A DNA stretch of 64,000 nucleotides from Rhodocista pekingensis. GTDB lineage: Bacteria; Pseudomonadota; Alphaproteobacteria; Azospirillales; Azospirillaceae. The translations under genes and the position numbers were made by a program. Positions 56,481 through 64,000 of this stretch are shown here, in pieces (within the stretch, counting starts at the first letter, position 1; every line of letters begins with the position of its first letter). The stretch lies in contig NZ_JBHTCM010000004.1 of the NCBI RefSeq assembly GCF_042665545.1, forward strand, positions 1 through 64,000, read 5' to 3'. The notes under the pieces were generated by a model. The model saw only the letters and a program-made list of their open reading frames with translations, ran no database searches and was not told the origin of the DNA.

Positions 56481-57562
56481 GGCTGGTCGTCTTCGGTCTC
56501 ACCATCTCGTCTTCCTGGGGGAACGGCCATGCCACGCTCTGGCGCGGCCTGTGCGCCGCGCTGGCCCGGGCCGGGCACCACGTCACCTTCTTCGAGCGGG
56601 ACCAGGACTGGTACGCGGAGACGCGCGACTACCGGGAGGTTCCCGGCGGCGGGCTGGTGCTCTACCGCGACTGGGCGGACGTGCTGCCACGCGCCCGCGC
56701 GGCGCTGGCGGAGGCCGACGCCGCCATGGTCACCAGCTACTGCCCCGACGGCATCGCCGCCACCGATCTGGTGCTTCAGGAGGCGCGGGGCCTGCGCCTC
56801 TTCTACGATCTGGACACGCCGGTCACGTTGGCCCGGCTGGAGGCCGGGGAGACGCTGGCCTATGTCGGCCCGCGGGGGCTGCGCGGCTTCGATCTGGTGC
56901 TGAGCTACACCGGCGGGCTCGCCCTGGAGGCGCTGCGGACCCGGCTGGGCGCGGAACGGGTGGCGCCGCTCTACGGCCATGTCGATCCGGCCGTCCACCG
57001 CCCGGTGCCGCCGCAGCCCCGGTACCGTGCCGACCTGTCCTACCTGGGCACCTATGCCGCCGACCGGCAGGCGGCGCTGGAGACGCTGCTGGTCGAGCCG
57101 GCGCGTCGGCTGCCGCGGCGCCGTTTCGTGATCGGCGGGGCGCAGTACCCGGCGGATTTTCCCTGGACGGAGAACATCTGGTTCGTCCGCCACCTGCCGC
57201 CGCCGGAGCATCCGGCCTTCTTCGCCGCGTCCCGCCTGACGCTCAACGTGACGCGCGCGGCCATGGCCGCCATGGGCTGGTGCCCGTCGGGCCGGCTGTT
57301 CGAGGCGGCGGCCTGCGGCACGCCGATCCTGTCGGACCGCTGGGAGGGGCTGGAGGCCTTCTTCGCGCCGGGCCGGGAGATTCTGGTCGCCGGCACGACG
57401 GAGGAGGCGGTGGCGGCCATCGACCGGGAGGACGCCGAGCTGGGCCGCATCGCCGCCGCCGCGCGGGAGCGCGTGCTGGCCGAGCACACGGCCGAGCGCC
57501 GGGCGGCGGAGCTGCTGGCCCTTCTGGAGCAGGCCCGCCGCCCGGCGCGGGCCGGGACCTGA
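56477..57562 (+). CDS. CgeB-type glycosyltransferase
   Basis: The 361-residue GT-B protein begins MRLVVFGLTISSSWGNGHATLW. It has the DLSYLGTYAADRQAALETLL region near residue 180, and near 270 the sequence SRLTLNVTRAAMAAMGWCPSGRLFEAAACGTPI with the glutamate that binds the sugar nucleotide. The closest named relatives are CgeB spore-maturation glycosyltransferases. It overlaps the phosphatase by 4 nt. Sugar and acceptor are unknown; inositol or an inositol glycoside is a candidate. Confidence 0.82.
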   Translation: MRLVVFGLTISSSWGNGHATLWRGLCAALARAGHHVTFFERDQDWYAETRDYREVPGGGLVLYRDWADVLPRARAALAEADAAMVTSYCPDGIAATDLVLQEARGLRLFYDLDTPVTLARLEAGETLAYVGPRGLRGFDLVLSYTGGLALEALRTRLGAERVAPLYGHVDPAVHRPVPPQPRYRADLSYLGTYAADRQAALETLLVEPARRLPRRRFVIGGAQYPADFPWTENIWFVRHLPPPEHPAFFAASRLTLNVTRAAMAAMGWCPSGRLFEAAACGTPILSDRWEGLEAFFAPGREILVAGTTEEAVAAIDREDAELGRIAAAARERVLAEHTAERRAAELLALLEQARRPARAGT

Positions 57563-57582
57563 GGAAGCGGAGGAGGGGCGCC

Positions 57583-58356
57583 ATGTGGGGCATCGTGCCG
57601 GCCGCGGGGAACGGCACCCGCATCCAGCCGCTGGCCTTTTCCAAGGAGCTGCTGCCCGTCGGCAGCCGCCTGGACGGGGAGACGGAACGCCCGCGGGCGG
57701 TCAGCGAATACCTGCTGGAGCGGATGGTGCTGGGCGGGGCGGACAAGCTCTGCCTGGTGATCTCCCCCGGCAAGTCCGACATCCTGGAATATTACGGCGG
57801 CAGCTACGGCACGGCCGCCATCGCCTATGTCGTGCAGCCGCGCCCGGGGGGGCTGTGCGACGCCCTGTTCCGGGCGCTGCCCCTGGTCGGGCCGGACGAG
57901 CCGGTGATCGTCGGCCTGCCGGACACGGTCTGGTTCCCCGAGCATGCCCTGCGCGCGCTGCCGGAGGACGAACTCTCGTTCCTGCTGTTTCCGGTGGACA
58001 GGCCGGAGCTGTTCGATGCCGTGGTGCTGTCCCCCGAGGGCGTGGTGCAGGAGATCCAGGTGAAGCGCCCCGATCCCGCCAGCCGCTGGATCTGGGGCGC
58101 CTTCAGGATGCCGGGCCGCGTCTTCCGCGAGCTGCACCAGCTCTGGCGGGAGCGCGACCGCCGCGACGAGTATGTCGGCACCCTGGTCAACGCCTGGATC
58201 GCCCGTGGCGGCCGCGCCGTGGGGGTCAAGGCCGGGGAGGCGTATGTCGATGTCGGCACCGTCCACGGCTACCGTGCCGCCATCGGCCTGCTGGCCGGGC
58301 AGGTCGGCGGACGGGACCCCGGCCTGCCACCGGTCGAACGGACGGAGGCGGAATGA
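57583..58356 (+). CDS. Sugar-phosphate nucleotidyltransferase
   Basis: The 257-residue product begins with the NTP-binding loop VPAAGNGTRIQPLAFSKELLPVG near residue 5 and has the LPDTVWFPEHAL region near 108. It resembles the GalU/RfbA group, but it is short and lacks the left-handed helix domain of GlmU-type enzymes. It probably makes the NDP-sugar used by the glycosyltransferases of this operon. It lies 20 nt after the CgeB-like gene and overlaps the methyltransferase by 4 nt. Confidence 0.85.
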   Translation: MWGIVPAAGNGTRIQPLAFSKELLPVGSRLDGETERPRAVSEYLLERMVLGGADKLCLVISPGKSDILEYYGGSYGTAAIAYVVQPRPGGLCDALFRALPLVGPDEPVIVGLPDTVWFPEHALRALPEDELSFLLFPVDRPELFDAVVLSPEGVVQEIQVKRPDPASRWIWGAFRMPGRVFRELHQLWRERDRRDEYVGTLVNAWIARGGRAVGVKAGEAYVDVGTVHGYRAAIGLLAGQVGGRDPGLPPVERTEAE

Positions 58357-59135
58357 CGGATGTGACGGACAGGGCGGGACCGGCGGACGCGGATGCGATC
58401 CGCCGCCGCGCGGAGGCGCTGGGTCCCTGGTTCCACAACATGGACCTGTGCGGGGTGCGGACGGCGCCGGAGCACTTCCTGGGCGACTATCCGGCGGTGA
58501 AATGGCGCTCCTTCGCGGACGCCCTGCCGGCCGACCTGGATGGCCGCAGCGTGCTGGATATCGGCTGCAACGCCGGCTTCTACGCCATCGAGATGAAGCG
58601 CCGGGGGGCCGCCCATGTCCTGGGCATCGACAGCGACCCCCGCTATCTGGGTCAGGCCCGCTTCGCCGCCGAGGTGCTGGGCCTGCGCGACATCGAGTTC
58701 CGCGAGCTGTCCGTCTACGACGTGGCGCGGCTGGGCCGCCGCTTCGACCTCGTGCTGTTCATGGGGGTGCTCTACCACCTGCGCCACCCGCTGCTGGCGT
58801 TGGACCTGATCCACGAGCATGTCGCCGGCGATCTGCTGGTCTTCCAGTCGATGCAGCGCGGCAGCCCCGAGATCGAGCCCGTGGCGGAGAACTACCCCTT
58901 CGCGGAGACGGCGCCCTTCGACCGGCCGGGCTATCCGCGGCTGCACTTCATAGAGCGGCGCTATGCCGACGACCATACCAACTGGTGGGTTCCCAACAGG
59001 GCCTGCGCCGAGGCCATGCTGAGAAGTGCTGGCTTCGAGATCCTGGCCAATCCGGAACAGGAAGTCTTCGTCTGCCGCCGCGGTCCCCGGCCGCCGGGCG
59101 ATCTGGCGGCCTATCCGGCCCGCGGCCCCGGCTGA
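58353..59135 (+). CDS. SAM-dependent methyltransferase of the inositol operon
   Basis: The 260-residue product has motif I SVLDIGCNAGFYAIEMKRRG near residue 67, GIDSDPRYL near 93 and FDLVLFMGVLYHLRHPLLAL near 130. A distinctive C-terminal half has ENYPFAETAPFDRPGYPRLHFIE and DDHTNWWVPN. It resembles tRNA-cmo5U methyltransferase CmoB in the core, but the C-terminal half is different. Its operon position suggests methylation of the glycoconjugate. Confidence 0.82.
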   Translation: MTDVTDRAGPADADAIRRRAEALGPWFHNMDLCGVRTAPEHFLGDYPAVKWRSFADALPADLDGRSVLDIGCNAGFYAIEMKRRGAAHVLGIDSDPRYLGQARFAAEVLGLRDIEFRELSVYDVARLGRRFDLVLFMGVLYHLRHPLLALDLIHEHVAGDLLVFQSMQRGSPEIEPVAENYPFAETAPFDRPGYPRLHFIERRYADDHTNWWVPNRACAEAMLRSAGFEILANPEQEVFVCRRGPRPPGDLAAYPARGPG

Positions 59136-59172
59136 GGCCGGCCGCACCGCTTGCAAGGGGAGGGGAGGACGC

Positions 59173-60108
59173 ATGCTCGACAGCGTCATGATCTGGAACG
59201 AGCCGAACAACAAGTCCCACTGGGACATCGAGCTCGACAGCGACTGGGCGCTGTTCGCCGCGATGGCGCGGCTGACCGGGAAGGCCCTGCGCGAAGAATG
59301 CCCCGGCGTGCCGCGGGTGCTGGGCGGCATCTCGCCCATCGACCCTGGATTCCTGCGCAACATGCAGGGCCGTGGCGTGCTGGACGAGGTGGACGCGGTC
59401 GCCGTCCACGGCTTCCCGCTGGACTGGAACCACTGGCAGATCGACGAGTGGCCGGACAAGCTGGAGGAGATCCGACAGGTCACCTCCAAGGATCTCTGGG
59501 TGTCGGAGGTCGGCATCTCCACCTTCGGGGCGGAGGAGGTGCAGGAGTTCGGCCTGAACCGCACGGCCGAGCTGCTGATCGGCCGGGTCCCCCGCATCCA
59601 CTGGTACAGCCTGTTCGACCTGCCCAAGGCCTGGCCCGCCACGACCCGCCACCGCGAGGCGGAAGGGTCGAGCTACTACCGCCACTTCTACATGGGGCTG
59701 GTGCGCGAGGACGGAACGCCCAAGCGGGCCTTCCACGACTTCGCCCGCTACACCCCGGAGATGGGGTTCTGCCAGTGGTTCCACTTCGAGGACCACCGGC
59801 TGGACGATGCCGTGCGCCTGATGAAGGATCTCGGCGTCACCTATCTCCGCACCGGCCTTTCCTGGGCCGACTCCTTCCGGCCCGGGGCGCTCGACTGGTT
59901 CGACCGGCAGATGGAGGCGCTCCGGGATTTCGACGTCACCGTCACCTACTGCTTCACCCCGGAGCACAAGGGCGTCCAGCCGCACCACACGAGCCCGCCG
60001 CAGGCGGCGGAGGAATTCGCGCAGTTCTGCGTCGAGATGACCCGCCGCTATTCCGGCCAGACGGGAGCGGTGCGGGCCGACCAGCGGCTGGCGCCGGCCG
60101 GGGCGTGA
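59173..60108 (+). CDS. Clan GH-A glycoside-hydrolase-like protein with apparently permuted barrel
   Basis: The 311-residue product opens with MIWNEPNNKSHWD, where the Glu of NEP is the acid/base at the end of strand 4 in clan GH-A enzymes. A likely nucleophile Glu lies in LWVSEVGIS near residue 115 (strand 7). After residue 200 comes YLRTGLSWADSFRPGALDWF and a VTVTYCFTPEH..HHTSPP segment, which in GH39-type barrels lie before the NEP motif. The order therefore looks circularly permuted. It is unclear whether it hydrolyses a glycoside or acts as a transglycosidase. A GGGGAGG ribosome binding site precedes ATG 59173. Confidence 0.7.
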   Translation: MLDSVMIWNEPNNKSHWDIELDSDWALFAAMARLTGKALREECPGVPRVLGGISPIDPGFLRNMQGRGVLDEVDAVAVHGFPLDWNHWQIDEWPDKLEEIRQVTSKDLWVSEVGISTFGAEEVQEFGLNRTAELLIGRVPRIHWYSLFDLPKAWPATTRHREAEGSSYYRHFYMGLVREDGTPKRAFHDFARYTPEMGFCQWFHFEDHRLDDAVRLMKDLGVTYLRTGLSWADSFRPGALDWFDRQMEALRDFDVTVTYCFTPEHKGVQPHHTSPPQAAEEFAQFCVEMTRRYSGQTGAVRADQRLAPAGA

Positions 60109-61007
60109 GCCCCGGCGGACCCGGGCCGTTCGGCAGGGCGCTGCGGGGGCAGGCGCGGGGGGCGCCGGTCGTGCAGGCGTTCCTGCGGGAGCTGCGCCGG
60201 CCGGAGGTGACGGTCCTGGATGCCCGCCGCATCGCCCTGGTCGCCGCCCATCCCGACGACGAGACGGTGGGGCTGGGGGCGCAGCTTCCCCGGCTGGCCG
60301 GCCTGCGCATCGTCCACATCACCGATGGCGCCCCCGCCGACATGCGCGACGCCCGCGAGCACGGCTTCGCCAGCCGGGAGGACTATGCCGCCGCCCGGCG
60401 GGAGGAGCTGGAGACGGCCATGGCCGTGGCCGGCATCCCGCCGGTGCGGCTGGTCGGCCTGGGCGTGGCCGACCAGGAGGCCAGCCTTGTCATGGCGGGG
60501 CTGGCACGCCGGCTGGCCGATCTGTTCGATGCGCAGGGCGTGGCCCTGGCCATCACCCATCCCTACGAGGGCGGACACCCCGACCACGACGCCGCCTGCT
60601 TCGCCGTCCATGCGGCCGCGCGTCTGCTGGCCCGCCAGGGCAGACCCGCCCCCGCCGTTCTGGAGATGGCGAGCTATCACGCCGGGCCGGACGGCAATCT
60701 GGTGACCAACCGCTTCCTATGGCGGCCGGACTGTCCGGAGGTGGAATTGCCTCTCGACGAGGAGGCGCGCATCCTGAAGAGACGCCTTCTCGAATGCCAC
60801 CACACTCAGCAGGCGGTCCTGGCGCAGTTCCACCTCGACTGCGAGCGGCTGCGCCCCGCGCCCGCCTACGACTTCCTGAGTCCGCCCCATGAGGGGCCGC
60901 CCTGGTATGAGAATTTCCGCTGGGGCGGGCTGGACGGTGCGGGCTGGCGTGCCTTGGCGGCCGGGGCGATCGGCGCGCTGGAACTGGAGGCTCCGCCATG
61001 GCGCTGA
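60105..61007 (+). CDS. PIG-L/MshB-family deacetylase
   Basis: The 300-residue product has the metal site AHPDDE at residues 48-53 and GGHPDHDAACFAVH near 165, as in MshB, BshB and PIG-L. These N-acetylglucosamine deacetylases act on GlcNAc-inositol or GlcNAc-malate. A tyrosine/histidine-rich C-terminal part (ECHHTQQAVLAQF) follows. Presence beside inositol synthase and glycosyltransferases suggests a GlcNAc-inositol-type substrate. GTG 60105 overlaps the glycosidase by 4 nt; the next gene overlaps by 10 nt. Confidence 0.85.
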   Translation: MSPGGPGPFGRALRGQARGAPVVQAFLRELRRPEVTVLDARRIALVAAHPDDETVGLGAQLPRLAGLRIVHITDGAPADMRDAREHGFASREDYAAARREELETAMAVAGIPPVRLVGLGVADQEASLVMAGLARRLADLFDAQGVALAITHPYEGGHPDHDAACFAVHAAARLLARQGRPAPAVLEMASYHAGPDGNLVTNRFLWRPDCPEVELPLDEEARILKRRLLECHHTQQAVLAQFHLDCERLRPAPAYDFLSPPHEGPPWYENFRWGGLDGAGWRALAAGAIGALELEAPPWR

Positions 61008-62074
61008 CCGTGTTGCAGGTCGCTTACCCGCTGGCCCCCGTGAGTGCCGACGCCGTGGGCGGGGCGGAACAGATCCTGGCCTGGCTCGACCGCGGTCTGG
61101 TCGACCGCGGCCACCGCTCGCTGGTGATCGCCAGCGAGGGCTCGACCGTCGCCGGCGAGCTGCTGGCGATCCCGGCCGAGACGGGCGTGCTGGACGAGCC
61201 GGCCCGGCAGCGCGCCCAGGCGCGGGTGCGTGACGCGATCCGGGCCGTCCTCGACCGCCATCCGGTCGATCTCGTCCACCTGCACGGGGTGGATGCGATG
61301 GCCTATCTGCCGCCGTCGGGCGTGCCCGCGCTGCTGACCCTGCACCTGCCGCCGGGCTGGTATCCCGATCTGCTCTGGCGGCTGGAGCGGCCGGACACCT
61401 GGCTGGTGCCCGTCTCCGAGACGCAGGCGCACGCCTGCCCGCGGGGGACCGCGGCCCTGCTGCCCCCGGTGCTGAACGGCGTGCCGGTGGAGGCGTTCGG
61501 GCGCGTCGCCCGCCGCCGTCCGGTCGCCGCCGCCCTGGGCCGCATCTGCCCGGAGAAGGGCTTCGAGCATGCCCTGGAGGCCGCGACCCTGGCCCGGATG
61601 CCGCTGCTGCTGGCGGGGCAGGTCTATGCCTACGAGGCGCACCGGCGCTACTTCGAGGACGTGCTGCGGCCGCGTCTGGTGCGCCCGCACCGCTGGCTGG
61701 GGCCGCTGGGCTTCCGGGCCAAGCGGCACCTGCTGTCGCTGGCGCAGTGCGTGGCCGTGCCCAGCCTGTGCGACGAGACAAGCTCGCTCGTCGCCATCGA
61801 GGCGATGGCCTGCGGCACGCCCGTGGTGGCCTTCCCGCGCGGCGCCCTGCCGGAAGTGGTGACGGAGGGCGTCACGGGATTCCTGGTGCCGGACGTGGAC
61901 TGCATGGCGGAGGCCATGCAGGGCGCGCGCTTCATCGACCCCGACGCCTGCCGCGCCGCGGCCCGCGCCCGTTTCGGCCTGGACGCCATGGTGGAGGGCT
62001 ATCTTGCCCGCTACCGGACGGCGCTGCGGTCCCGCCGGGACGGCGCGGACTGGTCCCGCGCCATGGCCGGCTGA
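60998..62074 (+). CDS. Glycosyltransferase family 4, MshA-like position
   Basis: The 358-residue GT-B protein has the N-terminal GGAEQILAWLDRGLVDRGH segment near residue 20, and a C-terminal half with AALGRICPEKGFEHALEAA and DETSSLVAIEAMACGTPVVAFPRGALPEVV (EX7E region). MshA, which joins GlcNAc to inositol-1-phosphate in mycothiol synthesis, belongs to the same family and is likewise linked to a PIG-L deacetylase. Here the sugar is not determined. It overlaps the deacetylase by 10 nt. Confidence 0.82.
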   Translation: MALTVLQVAYPLAPVSADAVGGAEQILAWLDRGLVDRGHRSLVIASEGSTVAGELLAIPAETGVLDEPARQRAQARVRDAIRAVLDRHPVDLVHLHGVDAMAYLPPSGVPALLTLHLPPGWYPDLLWRLERPDTWLVPVSETQAHACPRGTAALLPPVLNGVPVEAFGRVARRRPVAAALGRICPEKGFEHALEAATLARMPLLLAGQVYAYEAHRRYFEDVLRPRLVRPHRWLGPLGFRAKRHLLSLAQCVAVPSLCDETSSLVAIEAMACGTPVVAFPRGALPEVVTEGVTGFLVPDVDCMAEAMQGARFIDPDACRAAARARFGLDAMVEGYLARYRTALRSRRDGADWSRAMAG

Positions 62075-62077
62075 GCG

Positions 62078-63052
62078 GTGCGGCTGGCGGAGGAGGTCCG
62101 GGGCGCCGAGGCCCTGGCGGCACTCGCTCCCGCCTGGGAGCGCCTCTGGCGGGACGATCCCGCGGCCACGCCCTTCCACCACCCGGCCTGGCTGGTGCCC
62201 TGGGCGCGGATCTTCCAGCCGGACCGCTGCCGTACCCTGACGCTGCGCGACGGCGGGCGGCTGCTGGCGCTCTGGCCGCTGTTCCTTCTGGGGGACCGGC
62301 TGCTGCCGCTGGGCTGCGGCACGACGGACTGGCTGGGGCCCGTGGCAGCGCCGGGCCTGACGGGGGCCGATCTGGCGCCGCTGTTCGCGCTGCTGGAGCG
62401 CGACCCGGACTGGTGCTCGTGCGAGGCCGACCGGCTGCCGCCGGGCTCCCCGCTCGCCGGGGCCGCCGCGCCCTGGCCGGGTGAGGACGGGGAGGGGGAA
62501 CCGGCGCCGGCGCTGGCTCTGCCTGCCCCCCTCTCCCGCGGCCGGCGCCAGAACCTGCGCACCGGCTGGAACCGGCTGCGGCGGCTCGGCCTGCCGATCG
62601 TGCGGCAGGTGCGGGGCGGGGAGGTGGCGGCGACGTTCGACGCGCTCGCTTCCCTGCACGCGGCGCGCTGGCGGGAGCGGGGGGAGGCGGGCGTGCTGGC
62701 CGACCCGGAGGTGGCGGCGTTCCACCGGCTGGCCCTGCCCGCGCTGGAGGCGGCGGGGCTGCTGCGGCTGCTGTCGCTCGACCTCGACGGCCGTCCGGTG
62801 GCCGTGCTCTACGGGCTCCAGGCCAAGGGGTGCTTCCACTACTATCTCGGCGGCTTCGATCCGGCGCTGGCCGAGGCCGGGCCGGGCACGCTCCTGGTCG
62901 GGGAGGCGATCGGCGCCGCGACGGCGGAAGGCTGTACCCTGTTCGACTTCCTGCGCGGCCGCGAGCCCTACAAGTACGGCTGGGGGGCCGTGGACCGGCC
63001 CTGCCGCACCCGCCGCTTCGTCCGCGACGGATACCGGGGAGACCGCCCATGA
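62078..63052 (+). CDS. FemAB/GNAT-like acyltransferase
   Basis: The 324-residue product has the BioF2/FemAB-type acyltransferase layout. An N-terminal half includes FHHPAWLVPWARIF, and a C-terminal half includes VAVLYGLQAKGCFHYYLGGFDPALAEAGPG and CTLFDFLRGREPYKYGWG. Such proteins often add an acyl or aminoacyl group to an amine. After a deacetylase the freed amine could be the acceptor, as MshD acetylates in mycothiol synthesis. GTG 62078 lies 3 nt after the glycosyltransferase. Confidence 0.75.
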   Translation: MRLAEEVRGAEALAALAPAWERLWRDDPAATPFHHPAWLVPWARIFQPDRCRTLTLRDGGRLLALWPLFLLGDRLLPLGCGTTDWLGPVAAPGLTGADLAPLFALLERDPDWCSCEADRLPPGSPLAGAAAPWPGEDGEGEPAPALALPAPLSRGRRQNLRTGWNRLRRLGLPIVRQVRGGEVAATFDALASLHAARWRERGEAGVLADPEVAAFHRLALPALEAAGLLRLLSLDLDGRPVAVLYGLQAKGCFHYYLGGFDPALAEAGPGTLLVGEAIGAATAEGCTLFDFLRGREPYKYGWGAVDRPCRTRRFVRDGYRGDRP

Positions 63053-63852
63053 TCCCACTGCCCCCCCTGGGCCTGCGCTGGACCGTGGGCGATGTCAGCC
63101 CGCGCGGGTTCCGGGCGCTGCGCCTGTCGCTGCTCGGCGCCCGGCGGGTCTTCGGCCCCGCGGCCGACCTTGCCGTCGTCGTCAACTCGCTTCCGCCGGA
63201 AGAGGCGCAGCGACGCACCGGCGACGCGCCGGCCGGGGTGCGCTGGCTGCCGGCCGGCGATCTGCCGGAGGGGCTGCGGGGCCATCTCGACGCCGGCATG
63301 GCCGAAGGCGTGGCCTGGAAGCTGGCGCCCCTGCGCCTCTTCCCCGACCGCTGGGAACTGGCCTTCGACAACGATCTGATTCTCTGGTCGCTGCCGGACT
63401 CCCTGCGCGGCTGGCTGGCGGCGGGCGATCCCGGCCGCTGCGTCCTGGCCGCGGACGTGGAGCGGGCGCTGGGTGCCTTCGACGGGCTGTGCGGTCCGCT
63501 GGCGCTGAACACCGGCATCCGCGGCTTCCCGCCGGGCTACGACCTGGAGGAAGCGCTGCTGGCGGTGCTGGCCCGGCATCCGGTACCGCTGCGCAGCGAG
63601 CTGGACGAACAGGGGCTCCAGGTCGCGGCGATGCAGGCGGCCGCCGATCCCGTGGTCGTCGGGGTGGGGGAGGTGTCGATCTGCTCCCCCTTCTGGCCGA
63701 AGCGGCCCGAACTGGGGACGGACGGCGCCCATTTCGTCGGGCTGAACGCCCGCAACCTGCCCTGGGACTGGTACGGCCGGCCGGCCAGCGACTGCCAGAA
63801 CGGGAATTTCGACCGCTGGGAGCCGGTCATGGCGGCCCGGGTCGGGGCATGA
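63049..63852 (+). CDS. Hypothetical protein, possible GT-A glycosyltransferase
   Basis: The 267-residue protein is not recognised. Near residue 105 WELAFDNDLILWSLP contains a D-N-D that could act as the DXD metal site of a GT-A fold. NTGIRGFPPGYDLEEAL and NGNFDRWEPV are further marks without a family assignment. No membrane segment is seen. It overlaps the acyltransferase by 4 nt and ends the operon 12 nt before a convergent gene. A glycosyltransferase role is a guess from the DND motif and context. Confidence 0.5.
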   Translation: MIPLPPLGLRWTVGDVSPRGFRALRLSLLGARRVFGPAADLAVVVNSLPPEEAQRRTGDAPAGVRWLPAGDLPEGLRGHLDAGMAEGVAWKLAPLRLFPDRWELAFDNDLILWSLPDSLRGWLAAGDPGRCVLAADVERALGAFDGLCGPLALNTGIRGFPPGYDLEEALLAVLARHPVPLRSELDEQGLQVAAMQAAADPVVVGVGEVSICSPFWPKRPELGTDGAHFVGLNARNLPWDWYGRPASDCQNGNFDRWEPVMAARVGA

Positions 63853-63864
63853 GGGATCTTCCTT

Positions 63865-64000
63865 CTATGCCGTCTTCACCCAGCAGCGCAGCACCTCCGC
63901 CACGCTCCAGGCCTGGGCGATGCAGCCGCGCGGGGTGAAGGGCGGCTCGGCGTCGAAGATCTCGCTGATGGTGCCGACCCCGGCGTCGGACAGGTGCGGC
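63865..64000 (-). CDS. Glycogen debranching enzyme, C-terminal end (partial)
   Basis: The last 45 codons on the minus strand read PHLSDAGVGTISEIFDAE, PPFTPRGCIAQAWSVAEVLR and a stop. They match the C-terminal (alpha/alpha)6 region of amylo-alpha-1,6-glucosidase-type debranching enzymes. The TAG lies at 63867-63865. The start lies outside the window. It is convergent with the inositol operon, so the two may or may not share a physiological context such as carbohydrate storage and stress. Confidence 0.8.
   Translation of the reverse strand, partial: PHLSDAGVGTISEIFDAEPPFTPRGCIAQAWSVAEVLRCWVKTA

Noticed and set aside
54730..63852. Complete mycothiol pathway
   Set aside because: Inositol synthase, GT4, PIG-L and an acyltransferase are present, but no MshC-type cysteine ligase is in the window. 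The added nucleotidyltransferase, methyltransferase and glycosidase-like genes also do not fit mycothiol.

Overview
The window is about 64 kb of GC-rich DNA from an alphaproteobacterium, probably a Rhodospirillales/Azospirillaceae-type organism related to Rhodospirillum centenum, Azospirillum or Skermanella. The lineage call is inference. It rests on the tuf-S10-spc-alpha ribosomal order with no rpmJ or rpsD, adk joined to secY, a ceramide gene set resembling Caulobacter's, an alternative complex III operon, and promoter-like motifs matching the alphaproteobacterial general stress sigma factor EcfG. No tRNA, rRNA, insertion sequence, CRISPR array or phage gene was seen.

Layout. 1-14979 (+): end of tuf, then rpsJ to rplO, a terminator, secY-adk, a second terminator, a strong sigma70-type promoter behind a 17-bp tandem duplication, and rpsM-rpsK-rpoA-rplQ. 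15118-18470 (-): three secreted proteins, two of them PRC-barrel proteins with nonapeptide repeats. 18691-25872 (-): a complete actABCDEF operon for alternative complex III plus a coupled proline-rich peptide, headed by a perfect EcfG-type motif. 26101-30629: envelope and accessory genes (TauE permease, short-chain dehydrogenase, outer-membrane barrel, DUF1080 protein, MlaA). 30845-33347: a flippase and a glycosyltransferase in convergent, overlapping orientation.

33493-48627 is a sphingolipid island. One arm holds a fatty acyl-AMP ligase, a ceramide-reductase-like epimerase, a dedicated acyl carrier protein and serine palmitoyltransferase. A minus-strand arm holds a CDP-alcohol phosphotransferase, a ceramide-kinase-like lipid kinase, a nucleotidyltransferase-like protein and a methyltransferase. 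A third arm, divergent from the second, holds a phosphoesterase, a HIT protein, an LptF/LptG-like permease pair, a fatty-acid hydroxylase, a GNAT-type ceramide synthase and a nucleotidyltransferase. Together they could build ceramide, hydroxylate it, add an anionic headgroup and export it.

48624-54586 holds an Lrp-type regulator divergent from alanine dehydrogenase, ribonuclease Z, a MarR regulator behind an Fnr-like box, a small phosphatase and a DUF2336 protein. 54730-63852 is a tightly coupled ten-gene operon beginning with inositol-1-phosphate synthase and including a phosphatase, glycosyltransferases, a PIG-L deacetylase, a methyltransferase and a FemAB/GNAT-like acyltransferase. Its logic resembles mycothiol or GPI-type glucosaminyl-inositol synthesis, but the cysteine ligase is absent. 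It too has a perfect EcfG-type motif upstream and is the best candidate for an undescribed pathway. The window ends in the C-terminus of a glycogen debranching enzyme on the minus strand.
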